Below are positions 16,819 to 25,286 of a stretch of DNA of 64,000 nt, piece after piece. This stretch comes from Prevotella ihumii. Lineage in GTDB: Bacteria > Bacteroidota > Bacteroidia > Bacteroidales > Bacteroidaceae. A program made the translations under genes and the position numbers. Positions within the stretch are counted from its first letter, which is position 1. The number at the start of each line of letters is the position of its first letter. The DNA is taken from positions 1,966,608-2,030,607 of the forward strand of contig NZ_LT706987.1 in NCBI RefSeq assembly GCF_900155655.1. Reading direction: 5' to 3'. Under the pieces are notes generated by a model, which was given only the letters and a program-made list of their open reading frames with translations, had not been told where the DNA came from and searched no databases.

Positions 16819-18204
16819 ATGAAAAAAATAAATTATATCTTGATATTAGCCTTTATGGCTTTATCATCTCTATTCACAGCATGTCAGAGAAATGGAGATA
16901 TGCCAGATGGTACTGATGCTAATTCAACAGTGGATCATCTCATTTTCAAAGAAGTTTTTTACATTGGTTACTGCACTTATAGGGATTTGTCTTCCATGGG
17001 CTTCAAAAGCCAATATAGCAGATACGAGGACGCCAACTATCTGGTGATATGCAATCCTACCCATAAACCAATATCACTTGAGAATATGGCAATTGCTTGT
17101 CATGTTGTCGACCCAAGTATCCAATATTCATTCCAAAAAGACGGTAATGGAGATTTCACAAAGCGATACTATGGCATTGGAGGAATGTCGTACTTCCCCA
17201 ACGACCCTGTGACAAAAAAGCCACATGTCATACAGCCAGGTGACAGTGTCATCATCGTGAATTATGCGTGCGACCACCAGAAGAAATTCCTTGCCGAGAA
17301 TGAGACCACAGCAGAAGAGGCAAAGAAAAATTACTATGGCTGGGAGGCTCTGCCCGACTACAGCAAACTTCCAAAGGACAAGACCTTTGAATTGTGCAAC
17401 CAGCATTCACCGAAAAACGGAATGTGCGACCCTAACGACAAATTTGACAACAAGGATATTCCAAACATGCGTGACCTTGTTTTGTGGACTGAACTACCAT
17501 TTAAGGGGCCAAGCCAGAGTATGCGCATGGCTTTAGTGAAGCTCCCTGATGGCGATGCAACCAAACCTCATGCCAAGGACGAAAACGGATTTTATCCTGA
17601 CGAATCGCCACGCTCTCGCTACAATTGGTATCGACTATATGATTTGTATGGAACCGAGCAGGACCAAATTAATGACGAGACAGATCCAGTGAAGAAAAGA
17701 GAACTGGAAAAGAACAGAAAATACCCAACGGCATACTACCATATGATATATAACACAACAGGTATGGGCGGCATCAATGCTATTGAGCTGAATTACAATT
17801 GGGTTGTCGACTTCCTTACTATTTGCCCTTCGACAGAAAAGAAAATGGACTTGCTGACAGGTCCAAGCTCTGTAACTGTGTATGATGCAACAGGACACCC
17901 CGTAATGGAAGGATCAGAAGAAAAGAAAGAAAAAGTATGGTGGTACGACAGAGGAACAGCAAGTGTCTGCAATAGGATATTTGGAATTAACGACTTCTCT
18001 AATCCCTCTTTCGATCCCTCACAATTACAAGGCGCACTGATTCGTCGCACCAATGGAAAAGGATTTGTAGCCGAAATGAGTTCTGCGCTGAACTTCACGA
18101 AAGGTGTACCATCATTGTGCAGACGCGACAGCAAGGGAAAACCGTTAGATATGACTGCATACTGGAAGGTTAATTCCATCAATGCACGTACCAAGAAGAA
18201 TTAA
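16819..18204 (+). CDS. DUF4876-like lipoprotein (pair B, copy 1)
   Basis: 461 residues with lipobox LFTAC (C22). The N-terminal half matches the DUF4876 pattern: LIFKEVFYIGY, then YLVICNPTHKPISLENMAIA. It continues with a QPGDSVIIVNYACDHQ strand, typical of beta-sandwich domains related to lamin-tail/LTD folds. The C-terminal half contains NWVVDFLTICPS and RRTNGKGFVAEMSSALNF. It follows the previous gene by 57 bp. DUF4876 lipoproteins are repeatedly found beside TonB receptors in Bacteroidota, so a surface role in ligand capture is likely. The ligand is unknown. Confidence 0.78.
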   Translation: MKKINYILILAFMALSSLFTACQRNGDMPDGTDANSTVDHLIFKEVFYIGYCTYRDLSSMGFKSQYSRYEDANYLVICNPTHKPISLENMAIACHVVDPSIQYSFQKDGNGDFTKRYYGIGGMSYFPNDPVTKKPHVIQPGDSVIIVNYACDHQKKFLAENETTAEEAKKNYYGWEALPDYSKLPKDKTFELCNQHSPKNGMCDPNDKFDNKDIPNMRDLVLWTELPFKGPSQSMRMALVKLPDGDATKPHAKDENGFYPDESPRSRYNWYRLYDLYGTEQDQINDETDPVKKRELEKNRKYPTAYYHMIYNTTGMGGINAIELNYNWVVDFLTICPSTEKKMDLLTGPSSVTVYDATGHPVMEGSEEKKEKVWWYDRGTASVCNRIFGINDFSNPSFDPSQLQGALIRRTNGKGFVAEMSSALNFTKGVPSLCRRDSKGKPLDMTAYWKVNSINARTKKN

Positions 18205-18231
18205 GAGTTGAAACGTACAAGAATAACTAAA

Positions 18232-18300
18232 GGCAGGTTCTATAAATTACCACCGCATATCGTCATTAAATTTTTATGAAGCTAATTTATAGAACCAGCC
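18232..18300. mobile_element. Short MITE-like element inside the lipoprotein operon
   Basis: A 69-bp element between the two DUF4876 genes with imperfect inverted ends: GGCAGGTTCTATAAATTA on the left and TAATTTATAGAACCAGCC on the right. Its left 45 bases, including ACCACCGCATATCGTC, match the left end of the 258-bp element at 38122-38379 almost exactly, and the right 20 bases match its right end. It therefore looks like an internally deleted derivative of that element. It ends 35 bp before the next start codon and may form a hairpin in the operon mRNA. Confidence 0.8.
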
Positions 18301-18335
18301 TAAACAAAAATCATTGATATAAAGAAGACAAACAA

Positions 18336-19442
18336 ATGAAGAAGATGATGCTATGCGCATTGGCAACAATTGCGCTTTTCACAAACTGTGCACGTGACGG
18401 ACAACCTGAAGAAAAGGAACATACCGCTGAGACAGAAAGCACGGACCTGATTATAAAAGACATTTATTATGCTGGAGACTTCGTGGAGACACCTTACGGC
18501 AACAAATCTGAAGAAACGGATGACAAGTTTATTGCCGTCTACAACCCTACCGACCATGACATAAGTCTTGAGAATATGGCTTTGGCACTATGTCAATACA
18601 ACGCTGTAGACAAGGTCAACTTTGAAAAGCCTAATAGCGATTATAGACAGAAAGCATTTGGTGTTTCCAACATGATTGGTTTCCCAAAAGATAAAAGTGG
18701 CATGCCATACACCGTAAAAGCAGGCAAAACTATTGTTATTGCCATGAGAGCCATCAATCATGCGGAAGGATACAAGAAGTATTTGAAAGAGTATGGAGAA
18801 GATCCAACCAAATACAAAGGTGTAGAAAAACTGATCGACCTTTCCAAAGCCGACTTTGAATGGGGACAGAATGGTAACGAAAACGTTCCACACATGACGT
18901 TCCTCTATTGTAAGGAAAACGACAAAGAACAGGAAAAACGAATGAAAGAGGACAAATCGAAAGTCGGAGTATGGGATGAAGACGACGATGAGTATGTACC
19001 TTTCGAATTTCAGCGAAACTTCACCATTGCGCTGATACGTTTGGCAGAACCTATTGAGAAGATAAAAGAGAATATGAACAATGCCAAAGTAAATGAAGTG
19101 TTGCTAAGAGAAATCGAAGATCCGATGGCAAAATATGGACGCTATGTCATGTGGAACGAGAGTGGACATCACTCACATTCACAAATTTTTATGTTCTTAC
19201 CGAACCAATGGGTTGTTGACGCCGTAAATGTAAGGTTCAAAGGAGCTACTACTGAAAAAAGTTTCCCGATATCGGGTACACTGGACAAAGGTTGGAATGG
19301 CGTTTACGAAAAGGCTGATGATAAGATAGACGTTGGTGCAGGCAAGATGATTACTCGACGTTTTAATGGAAAAAGATTTTCCGATACAAACAACTCATCG
19401 GTTGACTTTGAGGTCAAGAAGGTGGTTGTACCTGCGAAATAA
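18336..19442 (+). CDS. DUF4876-like lipoprotein (pair B, copy 2)
   Basis: 368 residues with lipobox ALFTNC (C18). It is paralogous to the preceding gene: LIIKDIYYAGDF, then FIAVYNPTDHDISLENMALAL, then YTVKAGKTIVIAMRAINH and a late NQWVVDAVNVRF. It is shorter, lacks part of the C-terminal region, and is rich in Lys/Glu in the middle. It is the last gene of the TonB-lipoprotein block; a strong hairpin at 19443-19475 begins right after the stop codon. The MITE-like insertion upstream could uncouple its expression from the other genes. Confidence 0.78.
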   Translation: MKKMMLCALATIALFTNCARDGQPEEKEHTAETESTDLIIKDIYYAGDFVETPYGNKSEETDDKFIAVYNPTDHDISLENMALALCQYNAVDKVNFEKPNSDYRQKAFGVSNMIGFPKDKSGMPYTVKAGKTIVIAMRAINHAEGYKKYLKEYGEDPTKYKGVEKLIDLSKADFEWGQNGNENVPHMTFLYCKENDKEQEKRMKEDKSKVGVWDEDDDEYVPFEFQRNFTIALIRLAEPIEKIKENMNNAKVNEVLLREIEDPMAKYGRYVMWNESGHHSHSQIFMFLPNQWVVDAVNVRFKGATTEKSFPISGTLDKGWNGVYEKADDKIDVGAGKMITRRFNGKRFSDTNNSSVDFEVKKVVVPAK

Positions 19443-19476
19443 GAAGGCATGGGCATTATAAATGCCTGCCTTCTCT
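19443..19476 (+). terminator. Intrinsic terminator of the TonB-lipoprotein operon
   Basis: AGAAGGCA (19443-19450) pairs with TGCCTTCT (19468-19475), and inner GGCATT (19453-19458) with AATGCC (19462-19467). The stem starts directly after the stop codon of the last lipoprotein gene. A weak T-containing tail follows. Confidence 0.7.
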
Positions 19477-19535
19477 TACTAAACTTCATAAAAATAGGTT
19501 TTACCTAAATATGTTTAATTTAATGTTTTTATAGT

Positions 19536-20525
19536 ATGAGAAAAATTTATACGTTAACAATGAGCCTGTTGGTTTGCATAGGTGCACTGGCAGGTAACAA
19601 TGGCACTATTGGTGACAATTTGCAATGGTCGTTTGCCGATGGCACACTTACCATTAGCGGAAAAGGAGAGATGCAACACGCAGAAGGTAACTCTGTTTAT
19701 GCATGGGGTGGTGAAAATCCGCAAGTAAATCGCAACGACATCAAAAAGGTTGTAGTACAAGAAGACGTTACGTCTCTTGCTGAATATATATGTTGGGACT
19801 TTGCAAACCTTCAAGAAGTAACGCTACCTAAGTCGTTGACCAAGTTAGGGAAACAATGTTTCAAACATTGTACTGCGCTCAAATCCATAACATTACCAGA
19901 CAACATCTCCATGATTGACGAGAGTGCTTTTGAGGAATGTAATGCTTTGGAAACCGTTACTTTTCCGAAGAATCTAAAAGAGATAAAGGCAAAAGCATTC
20001 CACACCTGCAATCTTAAGAAGGTAGACCTTTCGCAAACACAAGTAGAATCAATTGGCATGGGGGCTTTTGCCCATAATGCCAAATGCACAGAGGTGTACT
20101 TGCCAAAGACACTCAAAACGTTCTTTGGTACCGATGAGGGTGCTTTTGGTGACTGCAGCAGTCTAAAGAAAGCGGTGTGCCTTGCCGTCAATCCACCCCA
20201 AACCCTTGACGGAGGTGAAGACTTTATCAACGGAGGCATCAAAATGGATCCTGTTGATTATGTAAACATTTTCACTGGCTTTGATGACGAGTTTGTTTTG
20301 GAAGTACCAGCAGGAAGCGAGGAGAAATACAGAAACGCAAACGGCTGGAAAAATGTAGCCAACAACATTACTACTGGCATTCGCGGCGTCAAGGCAGCCC
20401 AGGCAAAAGTTGGCGTGTACGACATCACCGGCAAGAGATATATGAATCATACAGATGCACAAACACTCAACACATTGCAACGTGGCATTTATATCATCAA
20501 TGGGAAAAAAGTGTTAGTTAAATAA
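19536..20525 (+). CDS. BspA-like leucine-rich-repeat surface protein with T9SS tail
   Basis: 329 residues: a signal peptide ending near ALAG, then LRR_5 (BspA-type) repeats such as LQEVTLPKSLTKLGKQCFKHC, LKSITLPDNISMIDESAFEEC and LETVTFPKNLKEIKAKAFHTC (about 90-190). The end (VGVYDITGKRY, then LQRGIYIINGKKVLVK) is a type-A T9SS sorting domain, so the protein is probably exported and surface-attached or released. BspA-like proteins mediate adhesion to host matrix and other bacteria. The gene lies 93 bp after the TonB operon terminator and carries its own AT-rich leader. Confidence 0.85.
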   Translation: MRKIYTLTMSLLVCIGALAGNNGTIGDNLQWSFADGTLTISGKGEMQHAEGNSVYAWGGENPQVNRNDIKKVVVQEDVTSLAEYICWDFANLQEVTLPKSLTKLGKQCFKHCTALKSITLPDNISMIDESAFEECNALETVTFPKNLKEIKAKAFHTCNLKKVDLSQTQVESIGMGAFAHNAKCTEVYLPKTLKTFFGTDEGAFGDCSSLKKAVCLAVNPPQTLDGGEDFINGGIKMDPVDYVNIFTGFDDEFVLEVPAGSEEKYRNANGWKNVANNITTGIRGVKAAQAKVGVYDITGKRYMNHTDAQTLNTLQRGIYIINGKKVLVK

Positions 20526-20968
20526 CACACTCATTTATCCCCACCCATAGAATGTATTAAAGGTGTACCTAAGAAAAACGTGCATAGAGACAACAAATTC
20601 CGTGCACCATAAAACAAAAGTTATTCTATACATACTGGGGGTGGGGATTTTTTATTTTATCAAATTTACCTTAGGCTCTAATCTCGTGTTACAAAAAAAC
20701 ACAAGATAAAAAAGACTATTGCTGTCCGTTAAACCCAAATCGGTCGTTAGAATGAGAATGTATTTTTTTGAGCTTATTTTGTGATTTATTTTGCATATAT
20801 CAAAGGAGCATAGCGGGCTATGTAACTCAGATATAGGCAAAATAAAGCCAAAATAAGGCAAAAAGACATCTCATAAGTTTCGGTAAATAGATAGACAAGC
20901 CCTAAACTGGTCTAATGACCTTTACGGTGGTAATTTATAGAACCACCCTTTATACTAATAAATTAAAT
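20526..20968. other. Intergenic region with long-loop hairpin and mobile-repeat fragments
   Basis: No gene. It holds a hairpin with T run at 20537-20654 (listed separately). An element begins near 20728 with TTAAACCCAAATCGGTCGTTAG and ends at 20947 with GGTGGTAATTTATAGAACCACCC. Its two ends thus belong to two different repeat families, as at 1343-1378. The right end lies 21 bp before the protease start codon. Confidence 0.55.
20537..20654 (+). terminator. Hairpin with long loop and T run after the LRR gene
   Basis: ATCCCCACCC (20537-20546) pairs perfectly with GGGTGGGGAT (20639-20648), extended by ATGTAT (20552-20557) with ATACAT (20628-20633). TTTTTT follows. The loop of about 70 bases contains GTGCA/TGCAC pairing, so the whole is a branched structure. 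It may be a terminator, or a small RNA with its terminator. Confidence 0.55.
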
Positions 20969-23323
20969 ATGAGGAAAATTTTTACATCTTTAGTGTTGCT
21001 ATGCGCAACAACCTTGGCTTTTTCCGCCCCTGTTGGCAGACAACAAGCCCGACAAGCTGCATTGGCTTTTGTCAAGAGCCATGCAAGTACTAACTCCCAG
21101 GGCGTTACACGAGCTTCACAAGCCGCACCCTCGCTCAACGAGGTGGCAAGTACCAATGCCTACTACATTTTCAACGTAGGCAAGGGACAGGGCTTCGTCA
21201 TCGCCTCTGCTGACGACCGCACGGCTGACGTGTTAGGTTATGCAGAAGAGGGAACATACGACGAGCAGCAATGTCCGGCATCGCTCAAGATGCTCTTGGC
21301 ACAATATCGACAGGAGGTGCGCATGCTGAACAACATACCTGCCACCACAAAGCCTGCCACCACGCGCACCAGCAGAGAGCTGCAGCCCATTGAACCGTTG
21401 CTGAAAACCACATGGAGCCAGTATGGTCCCTACAACCAACAAACGCCCCTACACAAAGACAAGCACTGTGTCACGGGATGTGTTGCCACGGCAGCAGCCC
21501 AAATTATGGCCTACTACCAGTATCCTAAGAAGGCTCCCGCCTTGCCTGCCTACAAGACTCTGTCGGCTCATCTGCAAGTTCCCGAACTTGCCGAGAGTAC
21601 CTTCGAGTGGAACGACATACTGCCTTCGTACCGCATTTCCACCACCCAGCAGCAGCAAGACGCTGTGGCTAAGCTGATGAGATATGTGGGACAGGCGGTG
21701 TACATGGATTATACCGCTGATGATTCGGGCGCCGATTCCTACAACGTGATATTGTTCCTTACCCGAATGTTTGGTTACGCCAAGGACATGCACCGTGTTT
21801 TCAGAGACCGTTATACCTGTGAGGAATGGTACAACCTGATATACAATGAGTTGAAAGCCAAACGACCCGTTTATTATTTTGCCGAAGATGTGGTGTACAA
21901 CTATGGTCACGCCTTTGTCTGCGATGGCTACAAGGAAGGCGACTACTTTCACATCAACTGGGGCTGGGGAGGTCAATTCAATGGCTACTATCGCCTGTCG
22001 GTTCTTTCGCCACGCGAATATGGATTTAAGCAACTGCCCAGTATCTACACGCGCGAGCAAGGAGCTATCATCGGATTCAGACCAAGCGAAGGTGCTGATG
22101 TATTTCCCAAAGTTGTGGACGTCAAAGAGATGACTCCCCTACAAGATCAAAGTCGCTCGAACAGCAGCGATGACTTCACGGATTTTGACATCACCATGAA
22201 ATGCGTGAACAATTACGGCGAAGCCTTTGATGCCGATTGCGGCTTAGGCTTTTGGCAGGGAGGTAGATTGATAAACGCCGTACAGCTGTTCAGCTCAACG
22301 TTCAAGCGCGACGGCAAGATACAAAAGGAAGAAGCGAACTTCAAGATACCGCACACCCTCGCCAACGGAAAGTACACCGTGCTACCCGTTTACCGCATAC
22401 AAGGCGAAAGCGACTGGAAAGCCTGTGGCGGCATTGGAGACATGGCGCAGGAGATAGAGATTACCGACACGGAACTGAAGACCTCCACTGCCAAGCCTGT
22501 TCTGGAGGTGAAGAAAGTGGACGTGAAAGGTAGCAAGGAGGCAGGACGTCCCTTGTTCGTAACCCTTACCATAGAGAACAAGGGCGACGAGTTGTACGAC
22601 ACCTTCGACATGCTCTTCACGTATGACTATGTAGCTTCTACCACCACCTTCCTGCCAGCACGACAGACGACAGACGTGGTGTTTGAGCTTTATCCAAAGA
22701 AGGCTGGAGAGTTCGACTACTCCTTCGAATGCAAATCGGGTGCTACTATCAGCTCTAAAGGAAAAATTACCATTACTGAACCTAAGTCGCAAAACCTTCC
22801 TTCGGTTAAGGTGAAAATCGAACAAAGTGAAGAAAACGCTTTCCAAGCTCCTGCTATGAGGGGGAAACTCATTGTCACCAACAGCGAGAGTGCAGACTAT
22901 TGCGGCGGTTTCGACATTGAGCTGCGTTGCAGAAAAGGCAATACAGACGAGGCTTACTTTGAAAACAAAATCTCACTGGCAGACATCATTCCCGCCAACA
23001 GCACGAAGGAAATACCATTCTCGATAGACAACGTTGTCGCTGGGGCGCAATATGCCATTTACGTAGATGGCTATAAGGTCGAGAAAGAAGAAGACTACGT
23101 ACAGGGTGGAATGATATACGTACCTAAATGGGAGCGTATTCTCAAGACACCGTTCTACATGGCAAAAGCCGCACCAGCAGCAATCACTGTTCCGCACATC
23201 AGCCATGAGCCGATGCTCATTTACAACCTGCAAGGTGTGGTGGTAGGCAAAGGCGAGCAACAGTTCGAGTCACTGCCAAAGGGCATTTACATCATCGGTG
23301 GCAAGAAAGTAGTTAAGCGATAA
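20969..23323 (+). CDS. C10 family cysteine protease (interpain/streptopain-like) with T9SS tail
   Basis: 784 residues. A signal peptide is followed by a Spi-type propeptide (about 20-140) and a C10 catalytic domain. The catalytic Cys is C171 in TGCVATAAAQIM and the catalytic His is H314 in YGHAFVCDGY, followed by FHINWGWGG. After about residue 390 come beta-sandwich segments and a T9SS C-terminal sorting tail (LPKGIYIIGGKKVVKR). Interpain A of P. intermedia, a haemoglobin- and complement-degrading protease, has this architecture, and a similar secreted virulence role is inferred. The start MRKIFTSLVLL is chosen for its signal peptide; the longer frame begins inside the upstream repeat. Propeptide, Cys and His all look intact. 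Confidence 0.9.
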   Translation: MRKIFTSLVLLCATTLAFSAPVGRQQARQAALAFVKSHASTNSQGVTRASQAAPSLNEVASTNAYYIFNVGKGQGFVIASADDRTADVLGYAEEGTYDEQQCPASLKMLLAQYRQEVRMLNNIPATTKPATTRTSRELQPIEPLLKTTWSQYGPYNQQTPLHKDKHCVTGCVATAAAQIMAYYQYPKKAPALPAYKTLSAHLQVPELAESTFEWNDILPSYRISTTQQQQDAVAKLMRYVGQAVYMDYTADDSGADSYNVILFLTRMFGYAKDMHRVFRDRYTCEEWYNLIYNELKAKRPVYYFAEDVVYNYGHAFVCDGYKEGDYFHINWGWGGQFNGYYRLSVLSPREYGFKQLPSIYTREQGAIIGFRPSEGADVFPKVVDVKEMTPLQDQSRSNSSDDFTDFDITMKCVNNYGEAFDADCGLGFWQGGRLINAVQLFSSTFKRDGKIQKEEANFKIPHTLANGKYTVLPVYRIQGESDWKACGGIGDMAQEIEITDTELKTSTAKPVLEVKKVDVKGSKEAGRPLFVTLTIENKGDELYDTFDMLFTYDYVASTTTFLPARQTTDVVFELYPKKAGEFDYSFECKSGATISSKGKITITEPKSQNLPSVKVKIEQSEENAFQAPAMRGKLIVTNSESADYCGGFDIELRCRKGNTDEAYFENKISLADIIPANSTKEIPFSIDNVVAGAQYAIYVDGYKVEKEEDYVQGGMIYVPKWERILKTPFYMAKAAPAAITVPHISHEPMLIYNLQGVVVGKGEQQFESLPKGIYIIGGKKVVKR

Positions 23324-23324
23324 C

Positions 23325-23613
23325 CACCATCCTCATCAGCCCATTCATCTTTTCGACAAGGCACAGAAACTTTCTCGTGACCTTTTCGGAGTTGAATGGG
23401 CTCTTGTATGTCCTTACGTGGACAGCAGTTCTAAAAAAGTAGGCATTCTCCAAGAATTGCTCCAAGACGCTCTCATCTGAAACATTACAAAGGTGTTTCA
23501 AGATGAGGAGAACCATCATCAGACGGATGGGTTGGCCATACGGCCATTGCCCTTGCTGTAAAGAGGGCCAAAAAACTGCTCAAAAGCATCCCACTCGATT
23601 AGATTTGGTGGGC
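23325..23613 (-). pseudogene. Decayed transposase fragment
   Basis: Reading leftward, two frames together give a transposase N-terminal region. One reads WDAFEQFFGPLYSKGNGRMA; after a frame change another reads LMMVLLILKHLCNVSDESV, then LEQFLENAYF. Similar sequences occur in IS5/IS1182-type transposases of Bacteroidota. Frame changes and the missing remainder show it is dead. It lies directly after the protease gene. Confidence 0.65.
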
Positions 23614-23630
23614 ATTATTACTTTTTTTCT

Positions 23631-23990
23631 TTACGTTTTCAGCAATATCTGTAAGTTTTGTGGCACTTCAAAGCTGTTACAATTCACTTCACTGAGTTGT
23701 TTTTCGCCTAATTGGGTGAGTGCAAAGCGTTGACAGCGGCTGTCGTGTTTGCAAGTTTTGCGTTCTATAAATCCTTTTTTCTCCAACGATGCTATCACCT
23801 TTGAGGTATTCGAACGTGTGAGATTCATTTCATCAGCAAGCTCTCCAGAAAGCATATTTGCCTTCTGTGAGAGTATGCACATTGCCATTACCTCATTGAT
23901 ATTTAGATTGAACGTTTGTTCCATCTGTAGTTCAAATGTGGCAATGGCTCTGTATATGTTTCTTATTTTATTGATGCAATGGTTGTCCAT
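23631..23990 (-). CDS. MarR-family transcriptional regulator
   Basis: 119 residues, a small winged-helix regulator. The recognition region reads LSGELADEMNLTRSNTSKVIASLEKKGFIERK, here given by its helix LADEMNLTRSNTSKVIASL. The wing follows (TCKHDSRCQRFALTQLGEK). MarR proteins repress genes for redox, antibiotic or aromatic-compound stress. Cysteines at CKHDSRC might sense oxidation, which is inference. The gene starts 5 bp after the thioredoxin-like lipoprotein gene, so the two form an operon and the regulator may control it. Confidence 0.85.
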   Translation of the reverse strand: MDNHCINKIRNIYRAIATFELQMEQTFNLNINEVMAMCILSQKANMLSGELADEMNLTRSNTSKVIASLEKKGFIERKTCKHDSRCQRFALTQLGEKQLSEVNCNSFEVPQNLQILLKT

Positions 23991-23995
23991 TTATC

Positions 23996-24481
23996 CTATT
24001 TTAGAAGTACATCTTTGATTATTTTTTCCAAGTCGGCTTTTCCTTTACCGCCTACAGAGATGGTTGGGTCGCCTGTTTTAGGGATGAAAAGTAGGGTAGG
24101 GATAGAGCGTATGCCAAAGAGGGCTGCCAATTCTTCGTTCTTATCTACGTCTACCTTATAAATATCTACCTTGCCATCATATTCGTTTGCCAATTCTTCC
24201 ATTATCGGTGCTATGGCTTTGCAAGGTCCACACCATGTGGCGTAAAAGTCGATAATGGCTGGTCGTTCGCCTTTGAAGTCCCATTTCTGTGGGTTTGCTT
24301 CGTAGTCCATCACCTTATTTTTAAACATTGCTGTGTTCATTTCTGTAACTTTCATTTCTTTTGTCTCCTTTTTTTGATTTGTTTCTGTGTTCTGTTTGTT
24401 TACCTGTGTTGGTTTGCTCTTAGCGCAACCGCCCATTACGAGGGAGAAGAACGCCAATGCGAATAATGCTATTTTCTTCAT
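23996..24481 (-). CDS. Thioredoxin-fold lipoprotein
   Basis: 161 residues with lipobox VMGGC, a Lys/Glu-rich linker, then a thioredoxin domain with active site FYATWCGPCKAI and the cis-proline in RSIPTLLF. It is therefore an envelope-anchored, periplasm-facing thiol oxidoreductase, distinct from the cytoplasmic TrxA. Partners could be envelope methionine sulfoxide reductase or cytochrome maturation, but context does not decide. The start MKKIALFALAFF is preferred; the longer frame adds 13 charged residues before the signal. It is followed by marR. Confidence 0.88.
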   Translation of the reverse strand: MKKIALFALAFFSLVMGGCAKSKPTQVNKQNTETNQKKETKEMKVTEMNTAMFKNKVMDYEANPQKWDFKGERPAIIDFYATWCGPCKAIAPIMEELANEYDGKVDIYKVDVDKNEELAALFGIRSIPTLLFIPKTGDPTISVGGKGKADLEKIIKDVLLK

Positions 24482-24887
24482 TTTCGTTTCTATTTTATGT
24501 TTGTTACCCTTTTGTTTCATTTGGTTTAAAATGGTTTCTTGTGGAAACTATGCAAATGTATAGATAAGTATTTGGGTAATGAAATTTCCGATAGAAAATA
24601 TTTATTTGTATAACTTTGTTTAACTAAGCATAAGTCGCTTTTAATGTTTCTTTACCTTAAACCCAAATTGGTCGTCAGACCAGTCAGACCAGTCAGACTT
24701 GTCGGACTTGTCTGACTGGTCCGACTGGTCCGACTGGTCTGACTGGTCTGACGACCGATTTGGTTTAAGGGCTTAATTGCGGATTTGAGGATAACCATTT
24801 TCTAAACGTGCAAAGTTTTTGTTTGAAATTTGCTCGTTATCGTTGGAAAAATATAGTAAACCGTTATAACAGTCGTATATTTATGTA
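24482..24887. other. Intergenic region holding a complete GTCNGACNN element
   Basis: Apart from the 116-bp repeat element at 24655-24770 the stretch is AT-rich, and no gene is recognisable. CAAATGTATAG near 24552 and TAACTTTG near 24611 may be promoter parts for the leftward and rightward directions respectively. Confidence 0.5.
24655..24770. mobile_element. Complete palindromic element: inverted ends around nine GTCNGACNN units
   Basis: Left end CCTTAAACCCAAATTGGTC (24655-24673) and right end GACCGATTTGGTTTAAGG (24753-24770) are inverted copies. They enclose a nine-unit array at 24674-24752 with spacers CA, CA, TT, TT, TG, TG, TG, TG. Left-half units carry A or G at the variable centre and right-half units T or C, so the whole 116 bp folds into one near-perfect hairpin. 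This is the best-preserved member of the family and defines its ends. Confidence 0.8.
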
Positions 24888-25286
24888 TCAATCACTATTT
24901 GGCGTTGCGTCTTGGTGTTGTTGCGAATTGTTTTCCCATTCTTCCCACTCCTTCATTGCCTCTTTCCAATCTGTAGTTTGGTCTGTGGCTACCGTTTCTT
25001 GCTGTTGGTCAGCTTGGTCGCGTGCTTTGTCTCTTGCTCGTTTGGCTTTTAAGTTTTCTATGGTAGCCTCGTCAAGTATCTGTATTGCACCTCTGTTGAT
25101 GGCATCTGCCAATTCGGCTTCGCCAAAGGCTTTCCCTGGCTCGTTAAAGTCGGAGATGTTAAATTCATAACCTACTCTTAAGTCGTGTCTTACAAGTTTT
25201 TGTTTGGCTCTGTTGCCTGCGTTTTTAAGGCGCAAGAGCTTTGCTATTTCTTTTATTTCTTTGTCCGAAAACTTTGTTCTTCCCAT
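24888..25286 (-). CDS. Conserved small cytoplasmic protein of unknown function
   Basis: 132 residues with no signal peptide or membrane segment. It starts MGRTKFSDKEIKEIAKLLRL, a helix typical of a small DNA- or RNA-binding fold, then GYEFNISDFNEPGKAFGEAE. The C-terminal 50 residues are low-complexity, rich in Gln, Lys, Glu and Trp. The gene overlaps the end of the upstream TPR gene by about 34 bases, so the two are translationally linked. I do not recognise a named family. Confidence 0.65.
   Translation of the reverse strand: MGRTKFSDKEIKEIAKLLRLKNAGNRAKQKLVRHDLRVGYEFNISDFNEPGKAFGEAELADAINRGAIQILDEATIENLKAKRARDKARDQADQQQETVATDQTTDWKEAMKEWEEWENNSQQHQDATPNSD

Noticed and set aside
11208..19442. 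SusCD-type polysaccharide utilisation locus
   Set aside because: No SusD homologue, glycoside hydrolase or hybrid sensor; only lipoproteins of other families follow the TonB receptor.
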